Source of the DNA: Favolaschia claudopus
Taxonomy: Eukaryota > Basidiomycota > Agaricomycetes > Agaricales > Mycenaceae
DNA: 64,000 nt
NCBI GenBank assembly: GCA_037176885.1
Contig: JAWWNJ010000133.1
Location: forward strand, 558,001 to 622,000
Direction: 5' to 3'
Below, in pieces: positions 33,355-45,621 of the stretch. The notes beneath the pieces were generated by a model. It did not search any database. It saw nothing but the letters and a program-made list of their open reading frames with translations, and had not been told where the DNA came from. The translations under genes were made by a program, and so were the position numbers. The number at the start of each line of letters is the position of its first letter. The first letter of the stretch is position 1.

Positions 33355-35105
33355 CCTTGCTTCAGCTGCAAGCACCAACACCCTTTGCGCCGCCGCCAAC
33401 GCTCTCCCCGGCTCCACCGCCGCCCCATCCTGCGCCGACGCCCTCCTACTATGTCTCCCATGTCCATGCGGATGCAGAGCCCGATAATGCGCATGCGGAC
33501 TCGACGGCGCAGACGTCGTAGGACTCGCCTCCCCGACACCAGCACCAACAACACCAGCACTCGCACCACGCTGACTCCTCGGCACGCTCCGCCTCCCCGT
33601 CCCACTTCCGCTCGCAGACGCCCCGCCACCCCCGGCTGCTGCTGCTGCCACACTCCCACTCCCGGCCCCACTCGGTCCCTCCGCACTAAACCTCCTCGGC
33701 AAATCCAGTATAAACCCCCTACGCGTCCGATGCCCGTGCAAGTTCAGGGAGAGCACCACCGGCGTACTTCGAGACGACGCCGACGACCTGCCGAACAGTG
33801 TGCACAATGTCGCTTCGTAGATGGGTGAGCGTGCGGAGGTGGTCAAGGGTTAATTCGGGTGGTGGAGTGGGTCTGCGGAAGCTGCGGAAGAGGAAGAGGT
33901 TGTCGATGGAGCAGACGGTGGGTACGGATGCAGAGACGCGATGAGATCACGCAGGATGCGGATTTGTGCGTCGATATGTTGCGTTGCATTGTGTACTTAC
34001 TATACAATGAAATGGAGCGTCAGCATTCATTCCTCGTGAAAGATATTGGGACCAAGAGGAATAATCGAGAAGATGACAAGGGAGAAACAGATCGTACCTG
34101 GAGCCAACTCAAACAATACCTCAACCTCCGCATACTCTCATCGCTCAGTGCAGCACTCAAACCGCCCGCTTCTAACAGAACAGCCTGCCACCGACTCCTC
34201 TGAGCAACTTCTCCACCTGAAGTTCCCGATACTGGTGGTGGGGCGGTACTGTTGGGACCTAAACGAGGGCGATGGGTGAGTAAGGAGAAAAGACAAGAAG
34301 AAGAGCCAGGAAGTGGAGGTGAAGGTAAAGGCGAGGGGTACGTACTTAGGATGTGATGAACGACAGAGAAAAGTGATGTACCTCCTCCTGCATCCCGTAA
34401 CGACGGTAACGGCGGCGGCGGCCGAGGCGCAGGTGCGAACGGCGAGGTCGCTATATTAGCCAATCAGTCGGTCAACCAACCTCCAAAATGTGATCCACGC
34501 ACCTTCTAACCACCCCAGCACCCTCTCTCGTTCTCAGGAAGGAAGCTCTTTCCATGACGAAGAAGCGAAAAGGTATATTGCGACGTTTACTGTTGTTTGG
34601 TATCTTGAGTATTTTTGCAAGCAGAAAAAAGCCCAATTACGCACCTCTGTATCACAGACCATAATCGCGCCGCTGACGAGGGCCAAACTCTGCATCCTCG
34701 CCAACGAGGGGTACGACGGTGGTCCAGCCTCAGCGCTGAGTGGCGCACCCAGATCCTTACGATCTCGTTGCCGATTCGCTTCTCTGTCGTCGTCAAGCGC
34801 TAATGGCGGCGTTTGAGGTGGTGACGACGTCGAGTGGGTCGAGGCGAGGCTGACACCGAGCACCGGGGTGTGAATGGTACTTGAGCTGGCTGTGGGTGAA
34901 TGGGTACGGTGGCTACTGCTGGTGGTTGGCTCATTAGAGAATCTGCCGAATGCTGAGGGTCCATGGATTTTCTCAATACGCCGATTTCTTGTAGAGAAAC
35001 CGCTATACACTTACCCTTAGCCCCATTCCTCATCTGCCCCAGCGCTCGGACTGCGATGCGGACATCCTCGTCCTCAATGTCGTCCATATCGTCGAGGTCG
35101 TCGTG
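33355..35105 (-). pseudogene. decayed Opi1-family transcriptional regulator
   Basis: Opi1 represses phospholipid genes such as INO1 in yeast; related proteins occur in basidiomycetes. Collinear minus-strand fragments match what I remember of the family. They are DEDVRIAVRALGQMRNGA (about 35020-35075), SLALVSGAI (about 34660-34690), RWQAVLLEAGGLSAALSDES plus MRRLRYCLSWLQ (about 34100-34205), HIDAQIRILRDLIASLHP (about 33925-33980), LRSDIVHTVRQVVGVVSKY plus AGGALPE (about 33745-33815), RRGFILDLPRRF (about 33695-33730) and AAQRVLVLAAEA (about 33355-33400). Between GGALPE and GFILDLP a 7-base insertion near 33726-33733 breaks the frame. A central block is missing, and after LAAEA the homology stops. 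A 44-base intron could explain another frame change after LHP. The plus-strand frame at 33274-33828 is its antisense shadow. Confidence 0.7.
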
Positions 35106-35907
35106 GGCGAGGGAGTGAGAAAAGAGACAAAGAATTGAAAAGACATGTGTTTTTCTCGCGCTCCCTGATTGACATCGCCGCGGCCAACCTTTCCGACATG
35201 AGATCGGTCCAAGCGAAGGTACGGTTATTCCTCGCAGAATTTTCTTGAGTTGAGTTGGTTGTAGCAGCTGCTTTGGAGCCTGTTTCTGTATTACTTGATT
35301 TTTCCCATTTATTGTTGTAGAGTACCAGTAAGTAAGTATATTCATGGTGTTGCGACTCGCTGCTCGCAGTCAGTCTCAAGTACTTATACTAATTATGTCC
35401 TTGTATGCTCTCTTAGATTGACTGCAGGTACTATGAGCCATGACACCTGTTGCTTGCTTCTCATTTATACATTCCCTCACTGTCTCTGACTTCTGAATTG
35501 ATTTTCAGAGGGTATCAAATGTAAGTTTGGAAGCAGATTCACTAGGCTCGAGACCAGCCGTTAGTGGGAGTGATGACGAGCGAGCAGGTATTACTTACCA
35601 TAATGGCTGGAAGCACTTAGGCGTAGATTTATAGATAGCAAATTCAAACTCCGACTATACCTTATTAGAAAGTATCTCCGAGCTCAAGTTGCTCAGTTTT
35701 TGTTTTATTCCACTCAAATGCTGCGTGGAACTGTTGGAAACCATTTCTATCCTTCGGTGGAGAGTTTCCGGGCCAAGATTATCTGAAAATACCATCATTG
35801 TGAAGGTTTCTAGCATCAGGTTTATTTTGGGGCAATAAACCTCTTGTATGCAAGTCAAACCTATATCAAACTCACAGAGGACTTGGGGTTAATAGACAAT
35901 GTGGTTA
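35106..35907. other. intergenic, no gene seen
   Basis: AT-rich sequence without supported frames between the Opi1 relic and a transposon-like element. Confidence 0.4.
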
Positions 35908-36231
35908 CACCGGGGGCACACTCCGCGGCCTTTGAGAAGCAAAGGCCTTAAAGACCTTTGCCCAACCTTTGCCACACCTTTGCCAGACCTTTGCTGTCAA
36001 GGCGGCAAGCGTGCCGGTTGTTACATCAACAACTCGGCTGAGTGTCGGCGTTACATAGGAATTTCCCCACCACCGTTGCAAAGGTGACGCACAATCATTG
36101 ATACCATCACCGGCATGCATGCCGCTACCACTGCGTGTCGACAACAAAGGTGTCGTAAAGGTTGCGCAAAGGTGTAGCAAAGGTCTTTAAGGCCTTTGCT
36201 CTTCAAAGGCCTCGGGGATTTGCCCCCGGTG
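35908..36231. mobile_element. 324-base inverted-repeat element, PIF/Harbinger-like MITE
   Basis: Ends are CACCGGGGGCA...TGCCCCCGGTG. Terminal inverted repeats continue for some 80 bases with few differences (GGCCTTTGA, GCAAAGGCCTTAAAGACCTT, CACCTTTG). Both ends are flanked by TTA (35905-35907 and 36232-36234), a 3-base target duplication as made by PIF/Harbinger transposases. No transposase inside, so it is non-autonomous. It lies about 400 bases beyond the 3' end of DUF6535 copy 2. Confidence 0.75.
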
Positions 36232-36634
36232 TTAGCTCATATTGTGAAATATTATCTTGAGGCAAACGTGAAAACAAGTCGCTTCAAGCCTCCAGCCGTT
36301 ATTGTCAGTAATACCTGCTTGCTCGTCATTGCTACTATAACAGCTGGTTTCGAGCCTACGAATTCACCCAGAACGAGTCTCTTGAAGACAATTTCGCATT
36401 TACCCGTACATTGTCAACATCAGGCTCTTACCTTACTATGATTCCTTCAGATGAAAAAACCATTTCATATGAACAATTCAACTTTGTTTCAGTAATTTGA
36501 TTGACTGCCCCTTCGATTCAAAGCGGTTGAAATCAAATGTCATGAATTCCTACTATTCAGCTTCTGACATATTATAGAGTACAAATCCAACCTGATCATA
36601 GATCTACTAAGCATAAGTACTCTGAGTCTCCATC
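36232..36634. other. intergenic, no gene seen
   Basis: AT-rich 3' flank of DUF6535 copy 2. Confidence 0.4.
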
Positions 36635-39600
36635 CTAAGTTTCGGCCACTAATTTTCTAGCCTCTTCAATCTTGCCATAAATCTGTTGTCGAACATCATA
36701 CATGTCGTTAATTTCTGTTTGAAGCATTTTAGTAGCCAAGTCTCTGACAATTTCTCCGCAGGCTGCTACCATTGGTGTCCTGTTTTCAGAGGGTAAGCTC
36801 TGAATATGGTTTACAAATCCAAGCAAATTGTTATGTAGTGGAATGAACAATTCTTGCATCATCTGGGTGTCTCGGACAATTGAACACACCTCTAAGTCGA
36901 AGTCCCAATGAAAAATTACTGAATTGCTGCACTCCATCCATGCAAAGAGACTTTTAGTATCCAGTGACACAGTAAAATCAAACAAGGCCCAGAACTCAGA
37001 CAGTGCGCCATACACTAGGCCTATAGCCTCTTCTAAGTCAGTCTGTGTGGAGGTGCTTGAGCTGGGTGCCCAGATTGTCTTAAACACAGCATTATATTTC
37101 CTCAGATCTTGCTTGCTTGTTTCTATATATGTAACTGGAAATATGCGGATCCAACAACACTTCTCTTTTTCAAGATAAGGTTGCCATTCAGGGATTGCTG
37201 AGAGCAGATATGCTAAATCCACATATTGTTCTAACATCCGCCAATGCTTCAAGTTCAACACAGCAGCAGACAGCAATGCCCACACGGAGTGATCCTGAAG
37301 TTTCGGTCCAAACTCAGGATCTATATACCAATCACGCACATTCTCTTGCAGCAACAGACAAGCTGCTGTGTTTGAGACATCAGCCGGTATAGACAAGAGC
37401 TGTACAAGAAGTTCCAAGCTATCTTTATATGGTGGGATTCCAATGTTATAGAGAGCACACAAAAGACCATTAAGAGTCTCCACAATATTTTCTTCATGTT
37501 TACCCTGTTCATTGATAGGACTAGGAATGCTCCTCAATGCAGGGTAAATCCAGCTTTCTGCAGCTGGGTTGGAAGAAGGTGTTCTCCACCAGATTTCTTT
37601 AGAGGGAAATAAACCAGGTATGCATATAACTTGAATCCAATTGTCTGTTTGAGGAAGTGCTTGACAAAAATTGTATGCAAGGCTTCGTCTTTCACGCCAC
37701 TGCTCATTCCATTCTCTATGGTCTCTGCAGTTACTTGCTAGTTGGAGTGTGAGTTTGAGAACATCAGTTGTAAGCTGCATGTCAATTGTCTGTGACTTTA
37801 TTTTGGATGACAGTGTCTTCAATATTTCTCCATACAACAGAACCTCATATGCACTGAGTGGATGCAAACTCAGTGGTATGTTAGTATGATGTATAGATGA
37901 CAGTACCTTTTATCGGCAACTCTCACATCATGTGCAGAGATATGACCCTTTACCAAACAGGAGTAGACAACAAAGAGGTAGTCTGAAAAAGTTGAACTTG
38001 TCAAAGGACTGTTTGAATCCAATTTGGTAACTACATATTTCAGGTATGTGATACTGTTGTAATGAGACAATCTTGCGTCCGATCTGAAGCATAGAGTCCT
38101 TAACAGTGATGGCTGACTTGTTATAGTTGTTAAACGTAGTGACTCAGTTCCGTCTATGATGCTAAGAACGGTTGCCAGTTCGGGTGATATTTCATCCAGG
38201 TTAATAGACACCATGATGAGTGGTGAACCGGATATGGTTCTCTGAGTACGCATTGCTAGATAGGCGCATCCAAATCGAGTGGCACGATGATGCATGCCAT
38301 CTCGAAGCCTCTCCAACACATAAGAGCCATGAGATGGTGTAGGATACTCAAAACAACCCAAAAATTGTGTGACATGAACATCCAGCGGGAGGTCCATATC
38401 TAATGGCCACTGCAGATCAATAGATATGTCTGCAGCCTCGGCAAGTCGTATGGGATCTGTGGAGGTCTCCAGAATCCAGTGAACTGCTGGAACCTCAGGA
38501 GATGGTATGATAGAAGGAGTATCAAAGAGGGTAGTAGGTTCGACGAAATCAGTAGTTTGTTGCAAAGCAAAGGTAGGTAAAGTGTCTTTTGATTTGGAAA
38601 CAATAGATGAATAGGATTGCTTGATGTAATGCTTCACTGTCTTCACAAAAGAATGATCCTGGAAAGCTTCTTTCACTTTCACTTTTATGTATTTTGGAAT
38701 CATGGAGGAAGCCAAAGCTGATATGGAGGAAGCCAAAGCTGATATGAAGGAAAGCATTGTTCTCAGAAATGGTGCAAGAGGCGTCTGGAATGGTGAATCG
38801 TCGAAGAAGATAGCAGATACAAGGAGTGCAAGATAGGTGACAGTACCTGCTGCAGTTATTCCTAAGACTATACCTGCAAGAATATTATGTATCCTCCAAA
38901 GATACACTGATAGTGCAGCTGCAAAAAGGAACAATCCAAACTGAAGCAAGAGCGGAAAGGCTTGCATAATGAGTTCAAATTTCCATTTTTGCAAGCCATC
39001 TAACTTTCTCTGGCGTTCAAGACCTCGAGCTTCAATAGTGCCTCGTTCGCCTGCTGCAGAATAGTACATCAACCATTGCTTGCCTAGGACTGCAAGTAGT
39101 GCTGCCAGTAGTGTCGACCCTAAACTGATATAGAGGAGACTTTGAGCAACCACAGTAAGTGAGTGGGGTGTTGATTCAAATTCAGGCTGGATTTGTATGA
39201 TAAAGGCTGATGCTACAGCTGAGAAAAGACCAGTTGAGAATGGTAAAGAATCAAAACTATAAAAACACACAAATATCAGGGATGTATCCAGATCAGTGCC
39301 ATACTTTTGCAGGAATTCCTTGTCGTATTCGTTTGCAAGAGTCATGTAGCCATTCCAGAAAGTTGTTTTCTTGTCAGTTGCAGTAGATGGCTTTGGCTTC
39401 GAATCTGCAATTGCTTTGCGCATTCTAAAAGCTTATTGAGATCTATACTTGAACACAAGTGGACAAGACTTTACTCCTGTTGTTCATGGACAAGGCTTGC
39501 AAAGCCCGCTTTAAGCTCTTGAATCAATCTAGATGGCATTCAAGCCAGGAATAAATAAGTGAAGAAGACCTCCTACCTCTCGTTGTCTGTTATAGGCTGG

Positions 39601-39750
39601 GCTTCTGTATTAGTGTGAGATGGAGGACTTTCAGGTGGAGAATCTCTGTTGTCTTTGTGAGTGTTGGGTAGTTGGAAGCTGAGTGATAGTTGCAGGCCTT
39701 TCATTCTCATTCAAAGGCGGACTGGCAATGTTTCCAATGGTGCTGCTCAT
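36635..39750 (-). pseudogene. DUF6535 membrane protein, copy 2 (exon 1 frameshift, intron 3 exonised)
   Basis: Same layout as copy 1: exon 1 39577-39750, exon 2 39475-39528, exons 3+4 fused 37907-39423, exon 5 36635-37853. Exon 1 is 174 bases instead of 170 or 188, leaving phase 0 rather than 2. Aligned with copy 4 it has one extra base near 39666-39671, after which a stop follows (FST-stop). Intron 3 has lost its acceptor (the TGACACTATCTACAG part is gone) yet the remainder reads open as VCFYSFDSLPFST between DTSLIF and GLFSAVA. From the exon 3 ATG (39423) the rest is open to the end (about 912 residues), with the four membrane segments intact. If translation can start at that ATG, it may still make a shortened protein. 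Otherwise it is a young pseudogene. Confidence 0.75.
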
Positions 39751-40062
39751 GGTGGTGGGAAGCAAAGAAGGGGAGAAGTGTGCATGGTGGGAACAAGTAC
39801 AGTGGTTGACAGGCCTCATTGTTGCCGCATGTTCTCGGATGAACTTCAAGTTCCCGATGCCCTGGACCCATCGATCTGGAGATTCAACATCACGAGATCT
39901 TTTTTGCTCTCTGGAGAAAATGTAGGCTGAAGTCAAGTCTTCGCACAAAATTTTCAGCACAACCCTTCGCTCTCCCTCAACTAGAAAAAATGTCCCGAGC
40001 CATCTGTATATGTTCGCATCCAGAGTTACGAGTAGTCATGGACGTGTTACGGTACACTGTTA
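39751..40062. other. 5' flank of DUF6535 copy 2
   Basis: Promoter side of copy 2, no gene seen. Confidence 0.35.
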
Positions 40063-40545
40063 CCCCCCCGCCCTGAGGAGCGACAGCGATCAATGATCTG
40101 AGCGTTCGCCGTGATGACGGCTTCCCGTTTGGGCAATATCCGCTCAATAAGGAAGTACCTCCGTATTTTCAGAGCTTCGTCTTGTAGCTCACTCTATGGA
40201 CTCCCTCTTGTCTCTACTACCCGAATCTACGCATGATACTCAACATGGAGTCACATTCGCTCGTTCAGACGACCTCGCACCCTCAAAATTGAGTGCAATG
40301 GATGGAGGACATCTTGTGCACAACTGCAAATTCATCCAACTGCGGCGAAGACGTGTCAAGCTTAATGATTCTCCCCGGACATGGGACTTAATAACGAATA
40401 ACGCGAGGGGACGTGAGTTGGTTGCAAAGTGAGCGCGTCTCGGACGTACTTCCTTTTTGAGTGGATATTTCTAAAACAGGAAGCCGTCATCCATGCCGGC
40501 CTGTTCATCATTGATGGATGTCGCTCCTCAGCGTGACCCCCCGAC
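40063..40545. mobile_element. inverted-repeat element with arms of about 100 bases
   Basis: Left arm 40063-40163 and right arm 40441-40545 match in reverse complement: CTGAGGAGCGAC, ATCAATGAT, GATGACGGCTTCC, AATATCC, CTCAA and AAGGAAGTAC occur in the same order in both. The roughly 280-base centre has a short frame (MDSLLSLLPESTHDTQHG) without known homology. Looks like a non-autonomous DNA transposon; exact ends and target duplication were not resolved. Confidence 0.6.
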
Positions 40546-43500
40546 AAATCCAAGACTTTATCTACGTTTGAACGACTATCTTCAAAAGAGTATATAAAGT
40601 CTACTAAGTTACGAGCCACTCCGCCGCAGATGCGGCCTGAGAACGTTGGGATCATGGTTGTTGTGGGCAGGAAAATAGCCGTTCGTTCCCACGCTCCTCG
40701 TCCTCCACCACGACCTACCTCTGTCAACGCCGTCGACGATGTACTCAGCCATCTACGGAACGTCTCCCTCGATCCGCTGGTGCATGGACAACTCTACAAA
40801 TCGACTAACCTATATCAAATATACATAAATTCTCCGCTATCTCGAGCCACAACCGTGCGCTGGTAGCGCTTCGCTCGCGTTTTATAGGCGACAAGGCTGG
40901 ATAGCAACGTTCGGTCACGACAACCCTCTATCTTCTTGTCTCTGCATCACACGACCGTTTGTTGAGGCGAAATAGAACGAATGTGCCGTTGCGTCTAATT
41001 TTCGGCGACGCATCCTGAAGCAGTGGGCGACTAGGAGCTTGGGGACTTTGGTGTTGGTTGTCTCGTCGGTGCTTGCATGGCGCATTTTGCGTCCGTGCCT
41101 CTCCTGTTGTCGTAGTTGCATGCTGCTGCGCCGTCAGATCATGCTAGACGTTTTCCTTCGTCAAGTTCCGTATCATTTCAGATTCTGAATTCACCACGAC
41201 CGACGTGCGCGTAGGCGGCGCCTATCGAATCCGCGGGCCTCCCAGCTTCCCCAGGTCGCCCGCGCCCACCCTCGTTGTCAGGCGTTGGGTCCCTTTTCGT
41301 TTCCGTGCGTTGCGTCGCCGCCGTCGTTTCGTTCAGCGCTCTGCACATAGTAGTGGCGTGCTCGACCTTTGCGTCTCCGTTATGATCGACTTTTGACGCA
41401 TCGTCTAAACGCCCCCTACTTTCAGCGGAGTCCTCGAGCCTCCGAACCTCCTCTTGGTGCTGCCTTTCTTGTGAATCAGCTCCATGCCGAGGGAAGCACG
41501 AGACAGAGGAGCGGGAGTGGGAGAGTTGACATGGCGGAGGGGCGGAGTACGCTCGAGGGAGTCCCGGTAGCAGCTACCTCGTAACGAGGATGGCAAGTCG
41601 CGAGGGGTGCATTAATCGGGAGGATGCTGGAAGTAGGAGAAGGGGGAATCCCTCAAAGGCGGCGGCTTCCTCGGCGCCGGCCATGGGTTGGAGTTCCCGT
41701 CGTCGAGGAATGAGAGTGGCGCGGAGGAAGGTCCTGGGGTTGGTGCAAGTGGGGTGAAGAACGACGAAGGCGGTGAAGAGGTGGGTGAGGAATGTGTGGG
41801 GCAGAGTTTATTGTCAGCGGCGAGAAGTACATCGTCTCATTGCGGGCCCCGACGCGGGGAGGCGAGCAGTCGAAGCTCCATTCTCCGTTCGGTGGTTGGC
41901 GAGTGAGCGAGGAAAAAGAAAGCAAGCGGCGAGTGGGTAAACTGGTGGATGGGCTGGGCGCGAGCGCCGAGATGAGAAGGTAAGAGTCGCGAGTGACTGC
42001 TCCCTGCGGCGTCGTACATCTCGATAGAGTGTCACCTTACTCACTTATCCTCACTTTTCCCACGTACTCTTCCTACATATCTCAGTGCCGTTTCATGTCT
42101 GTTTTCCCCCCTTCGTTGGGTCTTGGTTACACCGTGTTCATAGTGTGACTCGTATACTGAATAGGAACATCCAGTTCAACTTTCGCGTTGTACAGAGGAC
42201 CGGCCAGACAATCAGGTATGGATGCAGCATGGAAACGGAATGAATTCGACTTCAGTTTATTACGACGCCTACAACCTTCACACTGGCACGGAACTGCAAC
42301 CTCCCAATCCAGCGCGAGGTCAATCTTAGCCTACGCTGCGACCGAGTGAATCCGATCCATAACGACTCGTCAACCCCATCCAACGCGCCCCCACCCTGCG
42401 AGCCACGTTAACCATTTGCGCCGCGACTGGGTTCTTGGATGACGTGCCTTTCAGTGTTCCGCCACAACTGCCGCCGCTTTCCAATCCCGAAGGCAACGCG
42501 AGGCGAGGTTGACCTCGATGTGCGGATTCTGCATCTGGTCGATGATCCTGAGGCTGTTGGTGGAGAGACTCTGGGTCGAAGCCTTAGGAGACGTCGAATT
42601 TTCAAGCGAGACAGCTTTTGATGGTGGGGTGCGTTATTGGGATGGAGGGGTTGACGCTTAGAGAGAGTCCAAAAACTTGAGGTCAGCTGATGGGAGAGAG
42701 GAGAAAGATGAGGGCATACCGAGAGTACAGTCAAAGCTTTCGTTGAGCCTTACAGCTGGGAGACCCCCCCACGATAGGAAGCTTCCGTCGGCGTAGATGC
42801 TAGCCACCCCGCCGAGCAGCGTGTATTTCGAGGCGCTGCAGGTCCGTGCTTGGAGAGTACCTACACAACGGCATCAGTCAAACCCATCCAAAAGGAATTA
42901 ACGAATTGTATCCATACATTGAAATGCGCCTTAACATCCACTGTTAGCACAGACATTGACGACGTCTCCGCCCTCGAAGACACCTCCACGACGGTGAAAG
43001 CGTGCTCCTCTACGTCGCTGGCGACGGACACGAGCCTGGGAACGCGGAAGGTCCCGCTGAAGGTGCCTTTCAAGGCGATGGAGGCGGCTTGCGAAGCTAG
43101 CACGCATACGATACACCAACCGACACCGAGAAAGCCCTGAGCGGCTTCCGCCTCACTCGCCGAGCGCTCGTTTGCCGCACATAACACCCACTCATATCCA
43201 CCCTGTATCACAATAGTCCGCTCTTTGACGCTACGCAAGTCAGCCTCCAGAACGAAACGGGATGCTCTGCGCATGCGAACGGCGCGAACAATCAGTCCAG
43301 CACCAGCGAAGGGGGTGCGTGGCTGATCGACGAGCATGGGCTCCGCTCGCAGTCAGGCGAGGCGCAGAGCCGATGAAGGCTTTGAGCTGTTTTGCGTGCC
43401 GAAACGACGTCGACGATCGCAGGTCGAGAAGCGAAAGCACACAAGCAGCGAATGGCGGGGGACCACCGCTTGCGGCAGACGAGTCAAGCGCGGAGATGAT

Positions 43501-45526
43501 GTGCCTCGTCTACGTGCGGATCGAGCGGTCGATCGCGGAGACCCTGAAGCGGCGAGTTTTCGTGCCCCGAAGGCGGCACGACGAGCGACTGGGAAACGAG
43601 GCGCGGGACTGGCGAGGTCTGAACGCAGATGACGAGCGCGAGCGAGGGTCGGGGAGTCGATGATGAGAGTGGTGACACTCGCTCAGGCGAGAGCGGCGGG
43701 GGTAAGGGACGACAATGTATAAACGATTTCTCGAGAAGCAGAGTATCTTGCATGGCAGCAAAACGGTTGATGACTCGACTAATTTGGGTCGCTGGGCGGC
43801 TTGTGGTAAGATAAACGAGGAGGTGGATGCCAAGGGGGATCCATACCTCGTCAAGATGGCACGACACGGGGCCATGGCGTAGGATGTTAACAGCGCAGGA
43901 GGAGGCGCGTGGGTGGTGCGCGGAAGCCGCTATGTGACAAAGACGTCATTCGAATGAGTGGCACGAGTTGGAGGAGGAGATAGACAAACGCACGACGTTG
44001 ATACTTCGCGCCCAGCCTCGATCCCATCTGGGTCGGGCTGAATAGTAGCTGTATGTGCACTTGGGGATTCAACTGTTCGCCGGACAGAGCTGGATCGACG
44101 AGAAGACAAGGGAGCGGCGTAACGGGAGTGTCCGTTTTCAATGAAGACTCCAAGTAAATGTCACTTGTGCACGAACATGGTCACTGTCCACGGAGTCAGC
44201 ATTGAACGGAATCGCGAGCATTATAGCGGTCAAAACGCACCCGAGACCCATCGTTAGACTACACGAAGTCCCGAGCTCGTAGTTGCCAATGTTGGTAGAA
44301 TCAGAGAATGCGGCAAATACGGTGGTGTCTGGCTACAAAACGATCATCAGACGTCGGCGTCGAGTCCTCAGAACCAAGGTATCGTAGCCAGTAGCATAGT
44401 TCGGCGCCCAGACGCAAGCAAAGCGCCAACACGTATGATCGTTGCCCAAACGATATCGATGAGATTTCAATGAAAATTGACATGTAATGGAGGCTGGGCG
44501 GGCTGGGGGTCCTCCTTCACACCAGGAAGGGTTGTGTAGAGGGGGGAGGACATTCTGTCGATGGCTAAGTACGTCGGACGTGGTCACGGCGTTGACGAGC
44601 AGGTCGTTGTTTGTGGAAGACAAGGAGCGTGGGGGATAGTCGGCTATACGGCTAACGCTGCCTTGTCACCAACGGCGATGATATCGACCAAATAAGTATC
44701 GGCTCGACTCGACTTGTCCTGAACGTTCAACGCGGCTCGGATTTCGAGTCTATTCTCTGCTGATTTTGGCACTAATTGCCGACGAATAAGACCTCGTAGC
44801 GGAAACTTTGAACTCTCGGCCCCGGGCTTGCTGGACTCGTGTTGCCCTTTGTTGCTCATTCCTTCTGGGTTCTTCCATTCACAACTAGCCAATACCGCCC
44901 TTCCCAGGATAACTAACCTAGACGTATGGCCCACCACAGCCAGAAACTAGTACCCGACGCTCCGTCTCTCCATCTTTGTACATGGCAACATACAACTCCT
45001 CCCACTGGTCTGGCTCATGACAATCACCCTCTGGAATCTCCTAAAGCTCACGCTGAGTCTCCCATTGTTCGCTCTGCATACCCCAGACATCGCTCCCGTC
45101 CCACTCTCCCGACCTTTCGCTCCGATTCAAGGACCCGCTGCATTGCTAGCGCTTTATCTTTCCTGGACATTGCTTTGCCTAGAAAATTCGTCAGCCTCGC
45201 AGTCGACTTTGTTGTGACAACAACGTCGACAATCTCCTACCTCGTCGCTTTGTCGGCCGCGCAATACTCATCAGTGAAACGACCACCGGCTCGTTATACG
45301 ACCGTTTCTCCTCGTTCTGAATCGCCTCATGGCCTGACTCCCAAAACAGCGAAACCAACTCCCGGCGCGCGGGTCGTCTCCGTCGATCTGCCGTGTGCAT
45401 ACGAAGGAGTCTCCATTCCACTGCCCGCCGTCCATCCTTCCTGGATTCCGCCGCATGCTGCCTAACGGCTTTTCCAAATTCTTTCCCTCCTCTTCGTCTT
45501 TGACATTGTTCGCGAGAATCAGGCCT
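40546..45526. other. gene-poor region, no confident gene
   Basis: Open frames on both strands are mostly overlapping shadows. The minus-strand frame 42861-43337 (GGYEWVLCAANERSASEAEA, FRVPRLVSVASDVEEHAFTV) and the plus-strand frame 44926-45465 look more protein-like than the rest but lack splice partners and known homology. Might hold decayed host genes like the Opi1 relic. Confidence 0.4.
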
Positions 45527-45621
45527 AGCTGGGGAAATGATACATCACCTTGCTCTAGGGAGAGGACCGCGGTGATGTATCATATACTCTCGCGAGAACG
45601 CCGCTTAGATATAAATCAGCT
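45527..45621. mobile_element. 95-base fold-back MITE, copy 1
   Basis: Bounded by AGCT on both sides. It contains TGATACATCACC and GGTGATGTATCA as an inner palindrome around AGAGGACCGC. It matches the reverse complement of 47973-48064 at high identity. Confidence 0.65.

Noticed and set aside
33274..33828. Long plus-strand frame rich in Arg, Pro and Thr
   Set aside because: It lies antisense to the Opi1-like fragments, whose minus-strand motifs are far more specific.
42861..43337. 158-residue minus-strand frame with protein-like composition
   Set aside because: No known motif, no splice partners, and it sits among many GC-driven shadow frames. Kept only as a mention in the region note.
44926..45465. 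179-residue plus-strand frame
   Set aside because: Composition (Pro/Ser/Thr) and overlap with other open frames suggest chance; no homology recognised.
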